The notes: generated by a model not told the origin, from the letters alone. Counted from the first letter of the stretch, positions 25,566 to 38,246 are shown. The stretch is 64,000 bases of DNA from Lotus japonicus (GCF_012489685.1 NC_080044.1:66574732-66638731), one strand, 5' to 3'. Made by a program: numbers and translations.

Positions 25566-26220
25566 TAAGAGCAACTCCAACGCTGGGCTCTTAGCCCAGC
25601 TGGAGTTGCTAAGAGCCGGCTCTTATTTTTTTCCTGCATTGGAGAGAGCCTTCAAGCTCTTAGCTACAGTGCAGAGGCTCTTCTGCAAGAGCTCTTGCTT
25701 TATGGGCTCTTACATTAAAAAATTATTATCTTCTCTCACATGCTCCTCATCAACTACTTTCAGAGGGAAGAAACGGTGAAGGGAAGAAGGAAGAACAACA
25801 GAATTGAAATAAACTAACACAAGAACATAACCAAAATCATTTTTTTTTTTAAAAAAATCCAAACTTTACAACCAAAATCAAACTGAATGATAATCAATGG
25901 AACTTTTACACTGCAACTGATATTTACATAGGAAAAAAAAAATCTCAGAGCCTTGCATGTCCGATCTGCTTGAAAGGGAGATGATCTGGAGACTTGCATG
26001 TGCGAAAAGGGGCTTCCTTTCCCCTGATCTGATCTGGTGGCTCCGATTTGGGTGGTGGTCAGTCGATTGTGGTGGGTGTTTGGAGGCGGTGAGGTGGATT
26101 TTGGCTGTGGTGGTGGGTGTTTGAGGCGGTGATGTGGGTTGGGTTTCGGTGGGTTGGGTTTCAGTGGTGGTGAGGTTGCAGTGAGGTGGGTTTTGGTGGG
26201 GTTGCAGTGAGGTTGCAGGT

Positions 26221-26482
26221 AGAAACAGAGAAGAGAAGAGGGGAGAAGAAGAGAAGAGGGGAGAAGAAGAAGAAGAAGAGAAGAGGGGAGAAGAAGAGAA
26301 GAGGGTTTCGAGGAGGCAGGGGAGAAGAAGAGAAGAGGGGAGAAGAAGAAGAAGAAGAGAAGAGGAAGAGAAGAGGGGAGAAGAAGAAGAAGAGAAGAGG
26401 GGAGAGGAGAGGAAGAAGGGTTTCGAGGAAGAGAAGAGGGGAGAAGAAGAAGAAGAAGAAGAAGAAGAAGAGAAGGGGGAGA
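26221..26482. repeat. GAAGAA/GAGGGG purine microsatellite
   Basis: About 260 bp almost purely of A and G on the plus strand, built from GAAGAAGAG and GAGGGGAGAAG units, with TTTCGAGGA occurring three times. The long Ser/Leu-rich and Lys/Glu/Arg-rich frames across it are translated simple repeat, not genes. Such tracts can form triplex DNA. Confidence 0.9.
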
Positions 26483-26530
26483 AACGGCTAGGGTTAATGT
26501 TTGGGGCTGAAATGGGTTTATATATAGGGT

Positions 26531-26651
26531 GACCGGTTGGGCAGGTCACCCTCCCGTTGTGGACCGGTTTCAGACCGGTTTTGACCGGCTGGAGCCGGTT
26601 TTTTTACCGTTTTAGGTTGTCTGACCGGTTTGGCCGGTTATCAGACCGTTT
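26531..26651. promoter_or_regulatory. Cluster of nine ACCGGTT-like motifs upstream of the Harbinger ORF
   Basis: Within 120 bp there are GACCGGTT (26531, 26562, 26573, 26623), GACCGGCT (26583), GCCGGTT (26594, 26633) and weaker ACCGTTT forms (26605, 26645). The block starts with an 8-bp inverted repeat (GGGTGACC/GGTCACCC, 26527-26551) and lies just upstream of a TATA-like tract near 26673-26685 and an ATG at 26765. This looks like an array of binding sites for one protein, possibly the element's own Myb-like partner or a host factor. The binding protein is inference. Confidence 0.5.
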
Positions 26652-26764
26652 CTCTCCCATTTTCAGCTTTTATACATTATATATAGTGTGCACTTCATCA
26701 TTTTACACATCAATTTTTACTCCCACAAGTTCTCTCTTGTCCAAAGATTCAAACAAAATTCAAA

Positions 26765-26878
26765 ATGGATCACCAACATTATCAACAATACTATGATTTG
26801 TTGGACGATCAAACACTTCCCACAAATGAAAGTTCTCAACCTCCGCCGGTGTTACAACAAGGAAACCAACCTTCACAG
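26765..26878 (+). pseudogene. Remnant first exon of a Harbinger-associated ORF
   Basis: ATG at 26765 opens 38 codons (MDHQHYQQYYDLLDDQ, then Pro/Gln-rich) ending at a possible donor ACAG/GTGTTT. A Gln/Pro-rich start is common in the Myb-like protein of PIF/Harbinger elements, but the DNA-binding part is not present downstream. Treated as a leftover of internal deletion. Confidence 0.4.
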
Positions 26879-27238
26879 GTGTTTGGCTCTCTTTTATTTC
26901 TATAATTCAATACAATGTACTTTTTTTAAAATTTTAGTAAAATTAATTTTAAATTAAATTAGTATACGTAATAATTAAATTAATTTCTAGTTGAAGTATT
27001 GATATACTATTAAATTTTAAATCTAAATTAGGTGAAAATAAATATCATTATTTAATGTTGTATGGTGGGACACAGTGGGACCCTTGTAATAGTAATTTAA
27101 GAGCCCATGCATTGGAGCAAAATCTGCTTCAGGCTCTTAGCAGGCTCTTAAGTCTGACGTGGCACATGAATAGTGTAGAATAGTGCTGAATAGTGTATAA
27201 AAGCCCAAATAAGAGCCTAAGCATTGGAGTTGCTCTAA

Positions 27239-27640
27239 TGGTTCTCTATATAGGATTTGTTGGTGTTGGTGTCATAGTTCTTTAGATTAAAAGTAAAGAT
27301 TATAAAATTTATACTTACAAACAATGATAAAAATTCATACCTGGAACAATTATGTTTGGATGGTTGATGGGATGCTGTCTTTTTCTTTTATTTCTCAATA
27401 TTAATTGTCTGTTCCATCTAGCTTGTCTGGCGTTCATGTTTGAGTAATTGGTGTTCAAGTTGGAGAAATTATCAAGTAGGTAAGAAGGTACTTAAATTAA
27501 ATTTTTTAAAAAAACCACAATCAAATTGTTAGTTCAAAACAAAATAGATTGATATATGTTAGATTTATTGGAAATATGAACAAAAATAGACTGATATATG
27601 TTAGTTTCGTTGGGACTTGGAGTGATATATGTTAGAAATA
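27239..27640. other. Short gap between transposons, no feature seen
   Basis: AT-rich. Repeated phrases such as TTGATATATGTTAG occur three to four times around 27550-27650. No ORF. Confidence 0.4.
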
Positions 27641-27649
27641 GATTGATAT

Positions 27650-28322
27650 ATATATATATTTGCGTGATATTCGTTTGGGCCCGTGCATACAACATTAAAT
27701 CAGATGGATATGATAATTTATTGGGAGAATAGAAATATATATTATTACAGTATCATATATAATAGATTATATTTGCTAATTTTGTCTGAGAAACGCAGTA
27801 TAAATAATAGTGATTGATATGTAGAGTTAATAACAATCTTTTTAAAAACAAATGTAATATATTAGATTTATTTGTCCATTACAAAAATTGAACGTGGATG
27901 TCTTTTTTTTTTTAACTTTGTTCAGTTTTTTTAATATAAAATTAGATTTGTTTTTGCTTTTATAAATTTGAACATAATAACGGACCAAAACCATATGTGA
28001 TCAGATTTGCTTTTAAAAATTTGAACGTGGATGTCTTTTTCTTTAAACAATCTTTATTTATTTGTTCAGTTTTTTTTAATATAAAATTAGATTTGTTTTT
28101 GCTTTAAAAAATTTGAACGTAATGGAAAACATATAAACCATATGTGATCAGACTTCCTTTTAAAAAGTAAAAATATTTGTTTTCTTAATGCAGATTTAAT
28201 ATTGAAAAACATGTAGATTTAATATTGAAAAACAAAATTTGTATATTTTTTATTGGGATGATGTGGGGGTGACACGTGGCAAAACCTTCTAGAAAAAACC
28301 TTCTTTTAGTATATTATATAGA
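27650..28322 (-). mobile_element. Degenerate non-autonomous Helitron
   Basis: On the minus strand the right edge begins TCTATATAATATACTAAAAG, followed by a TCTAGAAGG stretch and CCACGTGTCACCCCC, a common plant Helitron 5' end; the host base before TC is A. At the other edge the minus strand has a half-preserved GC hairpin (GCACGGGCCC near 27678), but CTRR is not recognisable, so the left limit is approximate. No ORF. Confidence 0.5.
27887..28165. repeat. Imperfect tandem duplication, ~130 bp unit
   Basis: The phrase ATTTGAACGTGGATGTCTTT followed by a T/A-rich tract, AATATAAAATTAGATTTG and CATATGTGATCAGA occurs at about 27887-28013 and again at 28017-28160. It lies inside the Helitron remnant and is probably an internal duplication. 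Confidence 0.7.
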
Positions 28323-30020
28323 TGAAAAATAAAATAAAATAAAATTAATGGTGAGATGATGAAACTTGACACTCTCAAGTTTTTTTACACATGAGAGGAT
28401 CCAAACCCATTCTCTTCCCAAAACCCTCACTCCATTGCTAAGTATCAAAATAAGCAATATTATCATTCATTACTTATCAACTAATTAAATGAGGAAAGCA
28501 TAGCAAAAAACTTATGGGAGAGTATTCGCCAAGATGACATAGCTGGCACAAAACTCTCCCCAAAAACCTAAGGCAAAGCAAACACATCAAAAAAATCCCT
28601 TCATTACAGCACAATATATAAGAAAAAATTAATTAATAAATATAATATTAATATAAAAATAAATATGAAACGTTAACAAATAGTTACTCAAATCACCATG
28701 CAACCAAAGTGAAAGCCAAAAATTCAACCATTGAGTTAGCACCATCACTAAATTTTTGCTCTGCATGCATAAGAAGCAGATTAAGCTCTAAGGGTTGGTA
28801 CTAATGTGTGTAGATCCAAAACTTATAGAAGAGAGATCCAAGCTTACCGAAGAGACCAAACACCCAGACAAAGGTGTTGAAGCTTAGTGAAGAGATCAAG
28901 TGAGGAAATACTGGTAAGGGAAGCAAATATGAAACCATAATTTTCCTTCGTGGATCAATTAACAGAATAACAACAATGAACTCATTCAAAAAAAAAAAAA
29001 AGAAGTACTTGAAAACCTGAAGATGTGACGAAGCGACATGGATGAAGGAAAAACCGAAGCATGCACTTATACATAAATAAGTAGAAGTAGGACTTCAAAA
29101 CACTTGAGATTATATAAAAATGATAAAAAAAATCAAATTCAATGGGCTTTAATTTTTCAATCTCCAAGCATGTACTTGAACATAAGGAAGGAAAACATGA
29201 ACCAAGAAGGTTACTTGCAATTAAACAGAAGGATCTATCAAAACCAATACTGAGACAATCATCTACATGACAGTACATATCTAGATTTAACTGGCTTATT
29301 ATCATTCATCATTAAAATAAAAGTTTAGGTTAAGGTTTTATACTGAAAGGCATAGCCAAGTGCTAAGTCAACATCAACATCCAACCAATTCTTTTGTGCT
29401 ATTTTCATTAGTTAGAAACTCAGTATGCCACACAAACACGAATAAAAATATTCCAGTGAACTTTGCATTAAAATATAATCAAAATCAGCAATTAAAAACC
29501 GCCATGTTAATTAGACACACAAAGTTAGGACATATCATAGAAACTAATAAGATCTTTCTATATCTATAAATCTTAAATGCCCAAAAAAAGAACATTGGAA
29601 AATCTACTTGACTTTGTGACTTCACCTTGACGATGAGGTGTGTAATTTTTTCTTTGAGCTCAGGAAGTTTCTGTAATCATACAATGAATTGTAAATGGTG
29701 AACACAAAAACACCATCTTGACATAATAGAAGTTTAGGCATAAATAAATTTCATAACTATTAAATAGTTATGCACAATGCGAAGAGAAATATGAAGCTAC
29801 AAGTATAAAATATTTTCCAATAACGAAATGGAAAGGTAAATGGTGGGAGAAATTAAAATTAAAATGCAGTAAAAGGCACAAAATGAATGGTTCTTACCGG
29901 AGTAGCAAACAATGACGGAGAAGAAATAGAAAGCTACAACCCCACTAAGTGTTTTCTGTTTGGTTCGAGAAATTTTCCATGCATTTCACTTCACTGCACA
30001 AGTATTAGATAGTAAATAAA
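28323..30020. other. AT-rich intergenic region, no gene seen
   Basis: Only short chance ORFs with A/T-driven composition; no conserved domain, RNA gene or clear transposon end. Confidence 0.5.
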
Positions 30021-30025
30021 TGTAT

Positions 30026-30273
30026 TGTTAACCTTTTACATTTACCTGACTAACCACTTGGTTATGAGTCAGATAGGTTAGTTAGAACTTAGAATCATGG
30101 TTAGGTTAGTTGCAATTTGGTTAAACCATGGTTAGTTAATAGTCTGTTAGTTACTTTACTCTTTACTCTTACAAGCTTAGTATATAAGCTACCACTCTTG
30201 TACATTTCTTCTTCACCGTTTCAATCTCTCATCAATAAGCATTCTCAGTTGAAGTTTCAGTTGAAACTTCTTG
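30026..30273 (+). mobile_element. Ty1/copia-type LTR fragment
   Basis: Starts TGTTAACC, contains a TATA-like AGTATATAAG at about 30179, and ends in TTGAAACTTC immediately followed by TTGGTATCA, which resembles the start of the initiator-Met tRNA primer binding site of plant copia elements. Near the end is a 20-bp perfect palindrome (GAAGTTTCAGTTGAAACTTC). No internal domain or second LTR follows, so it is truncated; no matching target duplication found. Confidence 0.45.
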
Positions 30274-30276
30274 GTA

Positions 30277-30462
30277 TCATCTTCTAGCTTCTGCAAATTT
30301 GTTAACAAGTGCCTTGGCCAGAATTAAACAATCGACAAGGAGGGAAAGAAGAGTTTCTGCAGCCTTGAGGGCAAAATGGGAATTCAATACATCATTACAC
30401 ATGGTTGAAATTTTTTGTATGGATATTTCTGTAATTTTGTTAATTATTGAATAGAGAATCAA
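30277..30462 (-). pseudogene. Possible orphan exon, unidentified
   Basis: A 61-residue frame with protein-like composition, an amphipathic Leu/Ala helix (KAAETLLSLLVDCLILAKAL) and a basic end, quite unlike the A/T-driven frames around it. It directly abuts the truncated LTR, which may have interrupted it. No start or splice context is convincing and the family is not recognised. Confidence 0.25.
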
Positions 30463-33300
30463 ATCTTGGTCGTCCCTTTAGTCTTTAGTTTGATATTGGG
30501 CGTTGATTCTTTGATAGAAAGCAAAGTGAAATCCTAATTGGACAATTAATCGACCATAACGGATTTCCCTCAGGCACTCGCTCGGTTGATTTCCTTTTTC
30601 ATTCTACCATTCCTCTGATGTTTACGTTTTGGTTCTGCAATCAAGGCTTCCGTTTCAGTTCCACCACTGCTTCAAACCCCATTCGTTTTGTTCGGTGAGT
30701 GATCGTTTCATTCGCTCTGTACATTCCCCTTTGTCTGCATCAGAGAGATCAGCTCCGACATCGACTACTTTGTGCTTTGAAATTTTGATGTTGAGAGAGG
30801 ACTAAGACGACTTCGACATCTTCGCAAGGTATCGTTTTTTTCCCCTGTTTGGTTAGTCTGACTCCCTTACTTCATCTTACTACGATGGCGGAACTTTCGA
30901 ATCCTCCGTCTCCATTGGCTTTGCATTGAATCCATGCCTAATTTGCAGGTTCTAGAGCATTTTATTTTCAGAGAAGCTTGGAAATTTGGTGTTGCAGAAC
31001 ACGAATCCTCAAGGACTGCAATGGGTAGGTGTTGTTTCTTTCCTTTTTTCTCATGCAATCTTCTTAAATTTCGGTTCTTATGTTTTTATCTTTATAACTT
31101 GCATTATTACTATGAAGAGTGGAGCAAAGAGAAGGGACCAGAAGTCCAGAACATCAAAAGTACATTGAATGGGTAGTTGTGAAATATTACTAATCCTTGC
31201 ATCAGATTTGACCTTTCCAATGAGAAATGATCGTGGAAGGACAAAAAAAATTCATCTAGCTTGGGTGCGGAGGATCCTGCTCAGGTAAAATCTATTAAAT
31301 GCATTAGATTTGACCCTTTCAATGAGAAGTGTAACATTATTAAGATATACTTAGTGGAAAGGTTTCAGAAACATGCTCTAACATATTTGGGCAATCATGA
31401 ATTCCACTGATTCAAGGGTGATATTATATAAGGTTTGCCAATAGTTTGCAGAAACAATCATCCATACATTGTCCTCCAATCATAAGCTAGCCTTTTAAGA
31501 GAAGATGCATGATAGCCTTGCAACACCAATCCTTCCATGTGGGGTTCAAGCATGGCTGGATCCCACGGAACAAAAAACTTCTCTTATGGTTTTAAATTCA
31601 CATCCTTCCATATCCCTGAAGACTAAGGTTTTTGTTTCTTATATTAATATGAGAATTTGTATAACCGTGTTGTGTGTTTTTCTATTGTATAAAACTGCCA
31701 TCCGCCGGATTATATCGACCTTGACTTCGAAGTAAATTATCAATCTGAGATCTGATCAAGAAAGAAGAATTATTGTCAGTTCTGTCCTTTTCAGTAATCA
31801 TTGAAGTTAACATGTTCTCATTACCATGTTAGTGTGGTTTAAAAGTGTTATTTCAGCTTTTGGTGCAAGACATGGAGTCAGCTACTTAAGTTGCATTTGT
31901 ATTTTTTATATGTATTTAAATTTCAAAGACATGAGCAATCACATAGGGTTATGATTTTTTGCAGGCTTAGGCAAACATCATGGTGTTAGGTTTCTTTCAC
32001 TGCAACTCTTTGACTGTTCTTCTTTCTGTCTTTCATTTGTTCATCTCAATCGACCTTATTATGCATTTTTAATTTACCTGCAGTTCTGCTCTGGTGAGTC
32101 AGAATTTAAGGGACTTTGATTCACTTGAACTGATGCCCATGCTCACATTTTGGGGGTTAGAATTGAATTGATGTTTTATGCATTTGTGTTTTTTTTTACT
32201 GTTATGGAGTCGCCAATCCCCATTGTAAGAATCGTTCTCCTTTTTACTCCTTTCATCTTTTCACTTCGCCATTGTGATTTCACCCTATCTATTCTTCAGA
32301 TTTGTTGTAAGACAAGCAGTGGCTATTGTCATGAAAGAAAAGCAAAGGGATCCTTCTAAGGTAACCTGATTAAGACACCTTCCGTTCTGATTCTGTGTTG
32401 CAGGGACTACACTTCTAAAATGAGGTTTGTTGTCGGCTTCAAGTGAAAACAGGTTATTGCTATTAGTTTTTTTGTTTTTCTAATTTTTTAAAGATGGTAA
32501 CATAGGTTCATCTTTGATTGTGTGCTTGCAAGTACATGCTTAGATTTTGGTTCCTATATAGTATTATTACATTTTATCTCCTTCTGACTTATTTCTACTA
32601 CTATAATCAATTGAATCATATTCAACTCCTCGCTATCCATTGCGCCAACAAGCATCCTAATACATGATATTATGTAGAAAAGCAGTGTCATTGTGATAAC
32701 AAAAAACTGTAAGTATTAATTACCTCCATTTTTCTTGGCTTAGCTTCAAGAGCTGCCTTTATGTTGTTTTCTCAAGCAACAATAACATAGAGCTGATTTG
32801 CCTATGCAGGTTCATATACTACTGGAAATGGATTTTGTTCACTAATTTTTTAGCGCTTTGAGATTTTGTATAGATCAGAGGATCAAGGATCCAAACTGAA
32901 GCTTCAAATAGTGATTAGAAAGGAAAAACAAGAATTTGTCCAAGTTTGTTTGATTTATTTGAGGCTAAATTGTGGATTTAACTCAACGTGATTGTTGAGT
33001 GACTACCACTCTATCTGTTCATCTCTTATTGTGGATTTAACTCAAGGTGATTGTTGATAAATTGAGAATGAGGACTCAAATCAGTGATTATTTGAATTGT
33101 TTTTCCTGACATGTTCCATGGGCAGGACTGGATCTTATCATTATATCTGCGCGCCTGCTATGTGGCTTCTTTCATCAGATTTGCATTGCATTGGATGTTC
33201 ATGTGGGAAAACTATTGAAGGCCCTAACTGGGAGAGGGAAATCTGCACTTTTGTATATTTCAAGGTTTATGTTTCCATTTTGCTTTAATGGTTTAGTAAT
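30463..33300. other. Possible transcribed or decayed gene region, no product recognised
   Basis: Composition is less AT-rich at 30540-31030 and 33090-33270, and several splice-like sites occur (TTGCAG near 30948; AAGGTAACC near 32358). No frame above about 80 codons resembles a known protein. Could be a non-coding transcript or an old pseudogene. Confidence 0.3.
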
Positions 33301-35690
33301 GTTTTTAGTTCATTTTCATTATATGCTTCCATTTTTGTGCTTATTTGAGAAAATTGCCTAATTGAAGTGTTGCTTTATACAGTGATTTTTTTGTGCTTTA
33401 ATTATGGTGTGGAAAGATAGGAAAAAAGAATAGTTTGTTAGGAGACCTTTGGTTTTCTTATGTTATGAACATAATTGAGAATAAGAGGTGAAGCTTATGA
33501 ACTATATATTTTCCAGACAAATGCTCATTTAGGGCAGGAAAAACTTTTACAGTGGCAGGGGTATAAGTAGTTCATGTAGTTAAGCTAATTTCAGGAAATG
33601 AACCACATATGGCTGGATGAAGGTAGAGTATAAAACCAGTCGTGGTTAATTTTTTGCTATTTTCTACCTAATAGGATTTTCCAACTATACTTATTTGCTT
33701 GGCTTTTTCTTGCAATTTTTAAGATTAGTAACTAATAGTTCAGTAAATGAGGTTAATTGTAGGCTTACTAGAAATTGGTGCCTGCAAACTGTGATGGGGG
33801 CATGACTGCAACCTGAGTTGAGGATTGTGGTGGGAAACCACCACTAGGAAGTCCCATGGACTCAATGTGAATCATAGGTTGTTGAACAACTTTCAGAGGA
33901 ACATCACCTTGAAGACCAACATCACCTTCAGAAGCACTATGATTTATTTATTTTTTCAATGGTGGAATCAGGGTTTTAATTCTTAAACCTGTAATGTAGG
34001 CAAGTGTAACGAGGATGACTTATAGTAGTTTATGAACATAAAATGTTTGATGATTATGATTTTTGGAGAGTGGTTAGAAGAACTGAAATGTCAGGTTAGA
34101 ATTAGTAAGATCTGAAACGTTAGCTTCAAATTCTGTTACATTTGAATAACATAAGTTATCAAATTAAATTGTCTTTAAGAATATAAGTGAATGTAGTTGA
34201 ATATTTTATAAAAGAATTTTAGTGCAGCTTTAAAATGGACAGTGATAATACAAATTTAATCAAAATATAAGTTTAAATTTGTCATGGAATTTGACTAAAG
34301 AATGCATAGGGATAGTAAAACAAGTCGGTTACTAAATTTATTTGTCTTTAATAATTGCATAGTGGTTATAGAATTTTAAACACACTAAAAAAAATTAAAG
34401 CACCAAAAAATTTTTTTTAAACGAACACACCATCAAATAAAACAATATCGGGTAACTAATAAATTTAATAGCCTTGATTGCCATGGTAAAATAAACATAG
34501 AAAAAACAGAAATGAGTAAAATAATATTTTTTAATTGTGGCTAGGAAATCTATTATGCTAAGGACGGAAGAAAGTGGGTTAAAAAGCATGCCATCAAATA
34601 GTGTAGATGATTGGATAACTAATTTAGGAATTAATATTAATTATGTAATTGCGCACAATCTAATTAAAATAGAAATTGAAAGTTTTTGCAGCTGAGGGGT
34701 AACTTTGTCATTCACTAATTCATTGTACACCACTTTTAAATTAAACGTGAGTATTTATGTAAAAGTGCTAATTATTTCTTTTAGGTTCAATCAGGATTTT
34801 GTTCATTTCATCTCCATATGTGAATAGAATTGAAAAAGTTGATTGATTTTTGAGTCATTGTTAGGTTGACAAAAAATTTAATCTTTAATGGGTTAGTTCT
34901 AATACAAAAACACATTACATCTTCCATATTTTTATTCATTACTAATTTTTTTTACCATAAATGGATTTTAGATGTTATTGGATATTTAGTAGTGTCATTT
35001 GGAATGAATTGACATGGAAGAATCCCACTTTTTTTAAATGGGAAGACTAACTATTTGAAATAAAATATTAATGAAAAAATTTCGAAGTAATCTTAAACTA
35101 AATGAAAGGAGAACAAAAATGATTTTTTATATAAAATAACCAAATAAAAGTAAATATATAGTGATTATATTGAAAAAACTTATCATTTAATACACATAGT
35201 TAGGTTACAAGAGTAAAGATTGAAAATGAAAGCATTTTCATATAGTTTTGAAATCCACAACGGTATATTTACATTGTACTTCATATAGTTAAAAATTGTA
35301 CTATTTACAAAAAAAAACCATCAAAAAAATAAAATAATATAACTAGAAAAATTCAAAAAAGTATAAATTAATTGAAAAATTACAAATATAATAAAGAATA
35401 ATATAAATTGAAATTTTTTTTAGTTAAGAATGACTTCAAAAACTATTAAATTTTTATATAGAAAAAAATAAATAATGTAGCATTTAAAAAAAAATTGGGG
35501 ACAAAACCACAAATAAATAAAATGATTGTGCTTTATTAAAATTTAAACAAACACATTCATCACAAAAAAAATATTTTATTATATAAATATATGTAAATAA
35601 TTTTTTCTTTTAATTCTTAAATTATCTTCTAATAAGCATAGTAAAAATAACATTTATTTAATAAAAAAATTACGCGATACACTAAAATGA
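33301..35690. other. Very AT-rich non-coding region
   Basis: No gene seen. The right part probably belongs to the Helitron whose 3' hairpin is at 35697-35713, but a 5' TC end could not be placed. Confidence 0.4.
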
Positions 35691-35696
35691 AAATCC

Positions 35697-35713
35697 CCCG
35701 TGCATCGCACGGG
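35697..35713 (+). mobile_element. Helitron-type 3' terminal hairpin
   Basis: Perfect 7-bp stem CCCGTGC-ATC-GCACGGG followed by TCAAAGTAG. Plant Helitrons commonly end in this hairpin, about ten bases, then CTAG. Here the last four are GTAG, so the terminus is mutated. The core GTGCATCGCAC is the same as in the nested Helitron near 6204. Confidence 0.55.
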
Positions 35714-37025
35714 TCAAAGTAGAAATTGCATTGTTTAATCACATCATTGTAGATAAAACTGAATCCATTTCCTGGCGCTATGATTTGAGCAAGTCCCATG
35801 CAGCTCTCTACTTATATTGCAGCTCTAACTTCTTGATTATACTCCTTGCAAATGGCCTGATCAAATTTTTATTCAAAATGATTATCTAACATAAGATATG
35901 GACCTTAAAATTAAAGAAAAGTATACTGATTTTTCCATTGAAATAACTCCAAAGTATACTGCACTAATTTGCTAAAGAAAACAACACATATCCCTCATAT
36001 GTAAAAAACCCAACGGTTACGGTCATGACACGCTTTTCTCTTCATGTCAACACATCTATGCGAGCCCTTTCTAAGTTTCTATCCCTTCTATCACCCCTGC
36101 AAGCCCCAAAACCTGCAGCATTATCTCTCAGTATCTAGCAAAAATAAAGGGAAGATAAAGGATTTTCTTACCTTGCCATATTTTTGGGAGAGGAGACACA
36201 TTCTGTAGCGTCAAGAGCAACAACGGAGTGGCTGGAACGAATAAATAGGAGGGCCGAGACAGATGAAGGAAGCCAAAGCGATACATGGAGTGGAGAGGAT
36301 GAATGGATCTAGCTAGATTTTGCATCGTTTATTTGTACTTGCTAAGAATAGTAGTTGCAAGTGCAGTGGTAGTTAGCAATAGCAAAGCTCTCACCATTTC
36401 TCAAAAGTTAGAAATAGTTAAATGAAAAATAGCATGACTTAATAGTTATATGATTTCAACTTAGAAGAAAAGAAAGAAAAGAGGTTAAAACGAAGTTGTA
36501 GAATAAGGTTAAAGGGTTCAATTTAGATATATGGAAGTAGAATAAGAGCACCAACATTTGCATGCAATTTAGTCAAAGAAAAAGGGTACAAAAAGAGGAG
36601 AAACACTTGCAGAATTGTAATCTGTAAAGCAGCAAGGGCTGCAATTTTCAGACACAATAGTAGTGAAGGATAATACACACAGAGGGAAGAACAACAAACA
36701 CAGTGAGGGAAGAAGGACAAAACATGTACTGCAAATAAAAAAAATTTACTCACTTGATATTTGGTTGGAGATTTCTGAAAATTCCCAGAGAAGCACAAAC
36801 AGAAGAATGAAGCACCTGATTTGTGAAGAACAAAAGAAAGTGATCCAATACATATGTACTACAAATGCAAACAAAGGAAAATCAAGAGAAGAAAATCATA
36901 TAAATAACAAAAAATACATGGAATAGCAGACCTTGCACTTTAAACTCAGTACTTCATGCTGACCATTGCTAGCCAAGAATGATGTTTTATTGATGAAAGC
37001 TTCAACATTCACTGTGTCATCATCC
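35714..37025. other. Intergenic region, no gene seen
   Basis: Short unrelated ORFs only. No RNA gene or transposon end recognised. Confidence 0.4.
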
Positions 37026-37029
37026 TCAA

Positions 37030-37627
37030 GGTTAATCGAACCAATCAAATATAAATCGAAAAATCGATAAAAAAACCGAAATCCAATCAAACCGAAAACC
37101 GAACGAGTCCAAAATTGAGAAAACCGAAATTTTTTATTGGATTGGATCGAATTTCGGATTTGATTTTTAAAACAGAACCAATCCAATCCAAACCGAATAT
37201 TTTCAAATACATATAATTTTATTTATACATGCATCATATCATTCGTACTTACATATTTATGTTTTTACATGTTTATAGAATTATTATATAACACATGCTT
37301 ATTTATATGAAGATATATTTGAGTAAATAAAATTTCAAGTTATAATTTGAAAAATATGCGTTAGAGTGAACATATATTTGAAAATATGTCATCTATTATA
37401 GAGATTAATTTTTTTTCTTCTTATTATTTTAGAGGTACTTAATATTTATAGCTTGTTTGAAAAACCGAAATCCAATCCAATCCAAACCGATAAAAATTGG
37501 ATCGGATTGGTTCGGATTTACAAAAAGAAAAAAATCGATTGAATGATGTAGTGACAAAACCGAAGTGATTGGATCGGATGATTTTTTCCCTCAAAACCGA
37601 ACCAATCCAAACCGCGAACACCCCTAG
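37030..37627. repeat. Degenerate inverted-repeat element rich in AACCGAAxCCAATCC
   Basis: Two blocks (37030-37200 and 37455-37627) made of AAACCGAA and CCAATCC phrases and their complements surround an AT-rich core. The right end reads CCGCGAACACCCCTAG, i.e. CTAGGGGTGTTCGCGG on the other strand, a common end of plant MITE-like repeats. The matching left end is missing, so it is truncated. Short minus-strand ORFs here are repeat translations. Confidence 0.5.
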
Positions 37628-37639
37628 TATACACTATGT

Positions 37640-38240
37640 GTATACTTTGTTTTTTTTTTTTTAAAATATTGTTGCTGCAATTCTGATACGAATATGATGA
37701 AGTTAAGGGTTTCCCAAAAAATACATTTTTATTTTAATACATTTATCTTAAATCAAACTTTATCTGTGGTCATTTAAATAACTTCATTAAAGATAAATTT
37801 TTATCTACATGAATATCAGTGTAAAACTATTTTAAAATATCAGTGCATATTTTGATTGGATGTAAGTGTAAAAATTATTTTATAAAATCAATGAATATCC
37901 ATTAAACTCTTTAATTTTCAAAAATATTTATTCAAAAAACATTTCTAAGTATTTACTATTTTTAAAATTCAAAAAATTATTCACTATATTATTAATCATA
38001 CATTGTTTTTATTTTTGTCATAAAAAAATCATATATTGTTTTTATTTAATTAATTAATACTAGAGAATTGCATAAAATAACACATGAAAAAGATAAAAAG
38101 TAAATCAGAAAAAGTAAAGTAAATAACACATGGCTGTTGCACTTGCCTTTGTTGGATCAGAACCAGTATCGTTTAGGCCCAGCCCACCGACTATTTTGTA
38201 GTAATCTCTTTCGAACAAACGAAAACGAAAATATAGCCCA
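37640..38240. other. AT-rich upstream intergenic region
   Basis: No ORF of note. Repeated AAAATAT/TTCACTATT phrases only. It leads into the promoter at 38247. Confidence 0.4.
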
Positions 38241-38246
38241 AAGTGA

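Larger units (their letters stand above)
25569..27235. mobile_element. PIF/Harbinger-type non-autonomous element, 1.67 kb
   Basis: Ends in terminal inverted repeats: left GAGCAACTCCAACGC, right complement GAGCAACTCCAATGC. It is flanked by perfect TAA duplications (25566-25568 and 27236-27238). The three-base TWA target and GAG-type ends fit PIF/Harbinger. Both subterminal zones repeat GGCTCTTA. Inside are a GA-rich microsatellite, a cluster of ACCGGTT motifs, a TATA-like tract and a short exon starting at 26765. The transposase gene is missing, so it is a deletion derivative that needs help in trans. Confidence 0.8.

Noticed and set aside
25878..26549. 223-codon Ser/Leu/Pro-rich frame on the minus strand
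   Set aside because: It is the translation of a GA-rich microsatellite; its mirror frame on the plus strand is equally long and Lys/Glu/Arg-rich. No conserved segment or gene context.
28982..29305. 107-codon minus-strand frame rich in Phe, Leu and Ser
   Set aside because: Composition follows the local A/T content, ends in a poly-A-derived Phe run, and has no recognisable domain.
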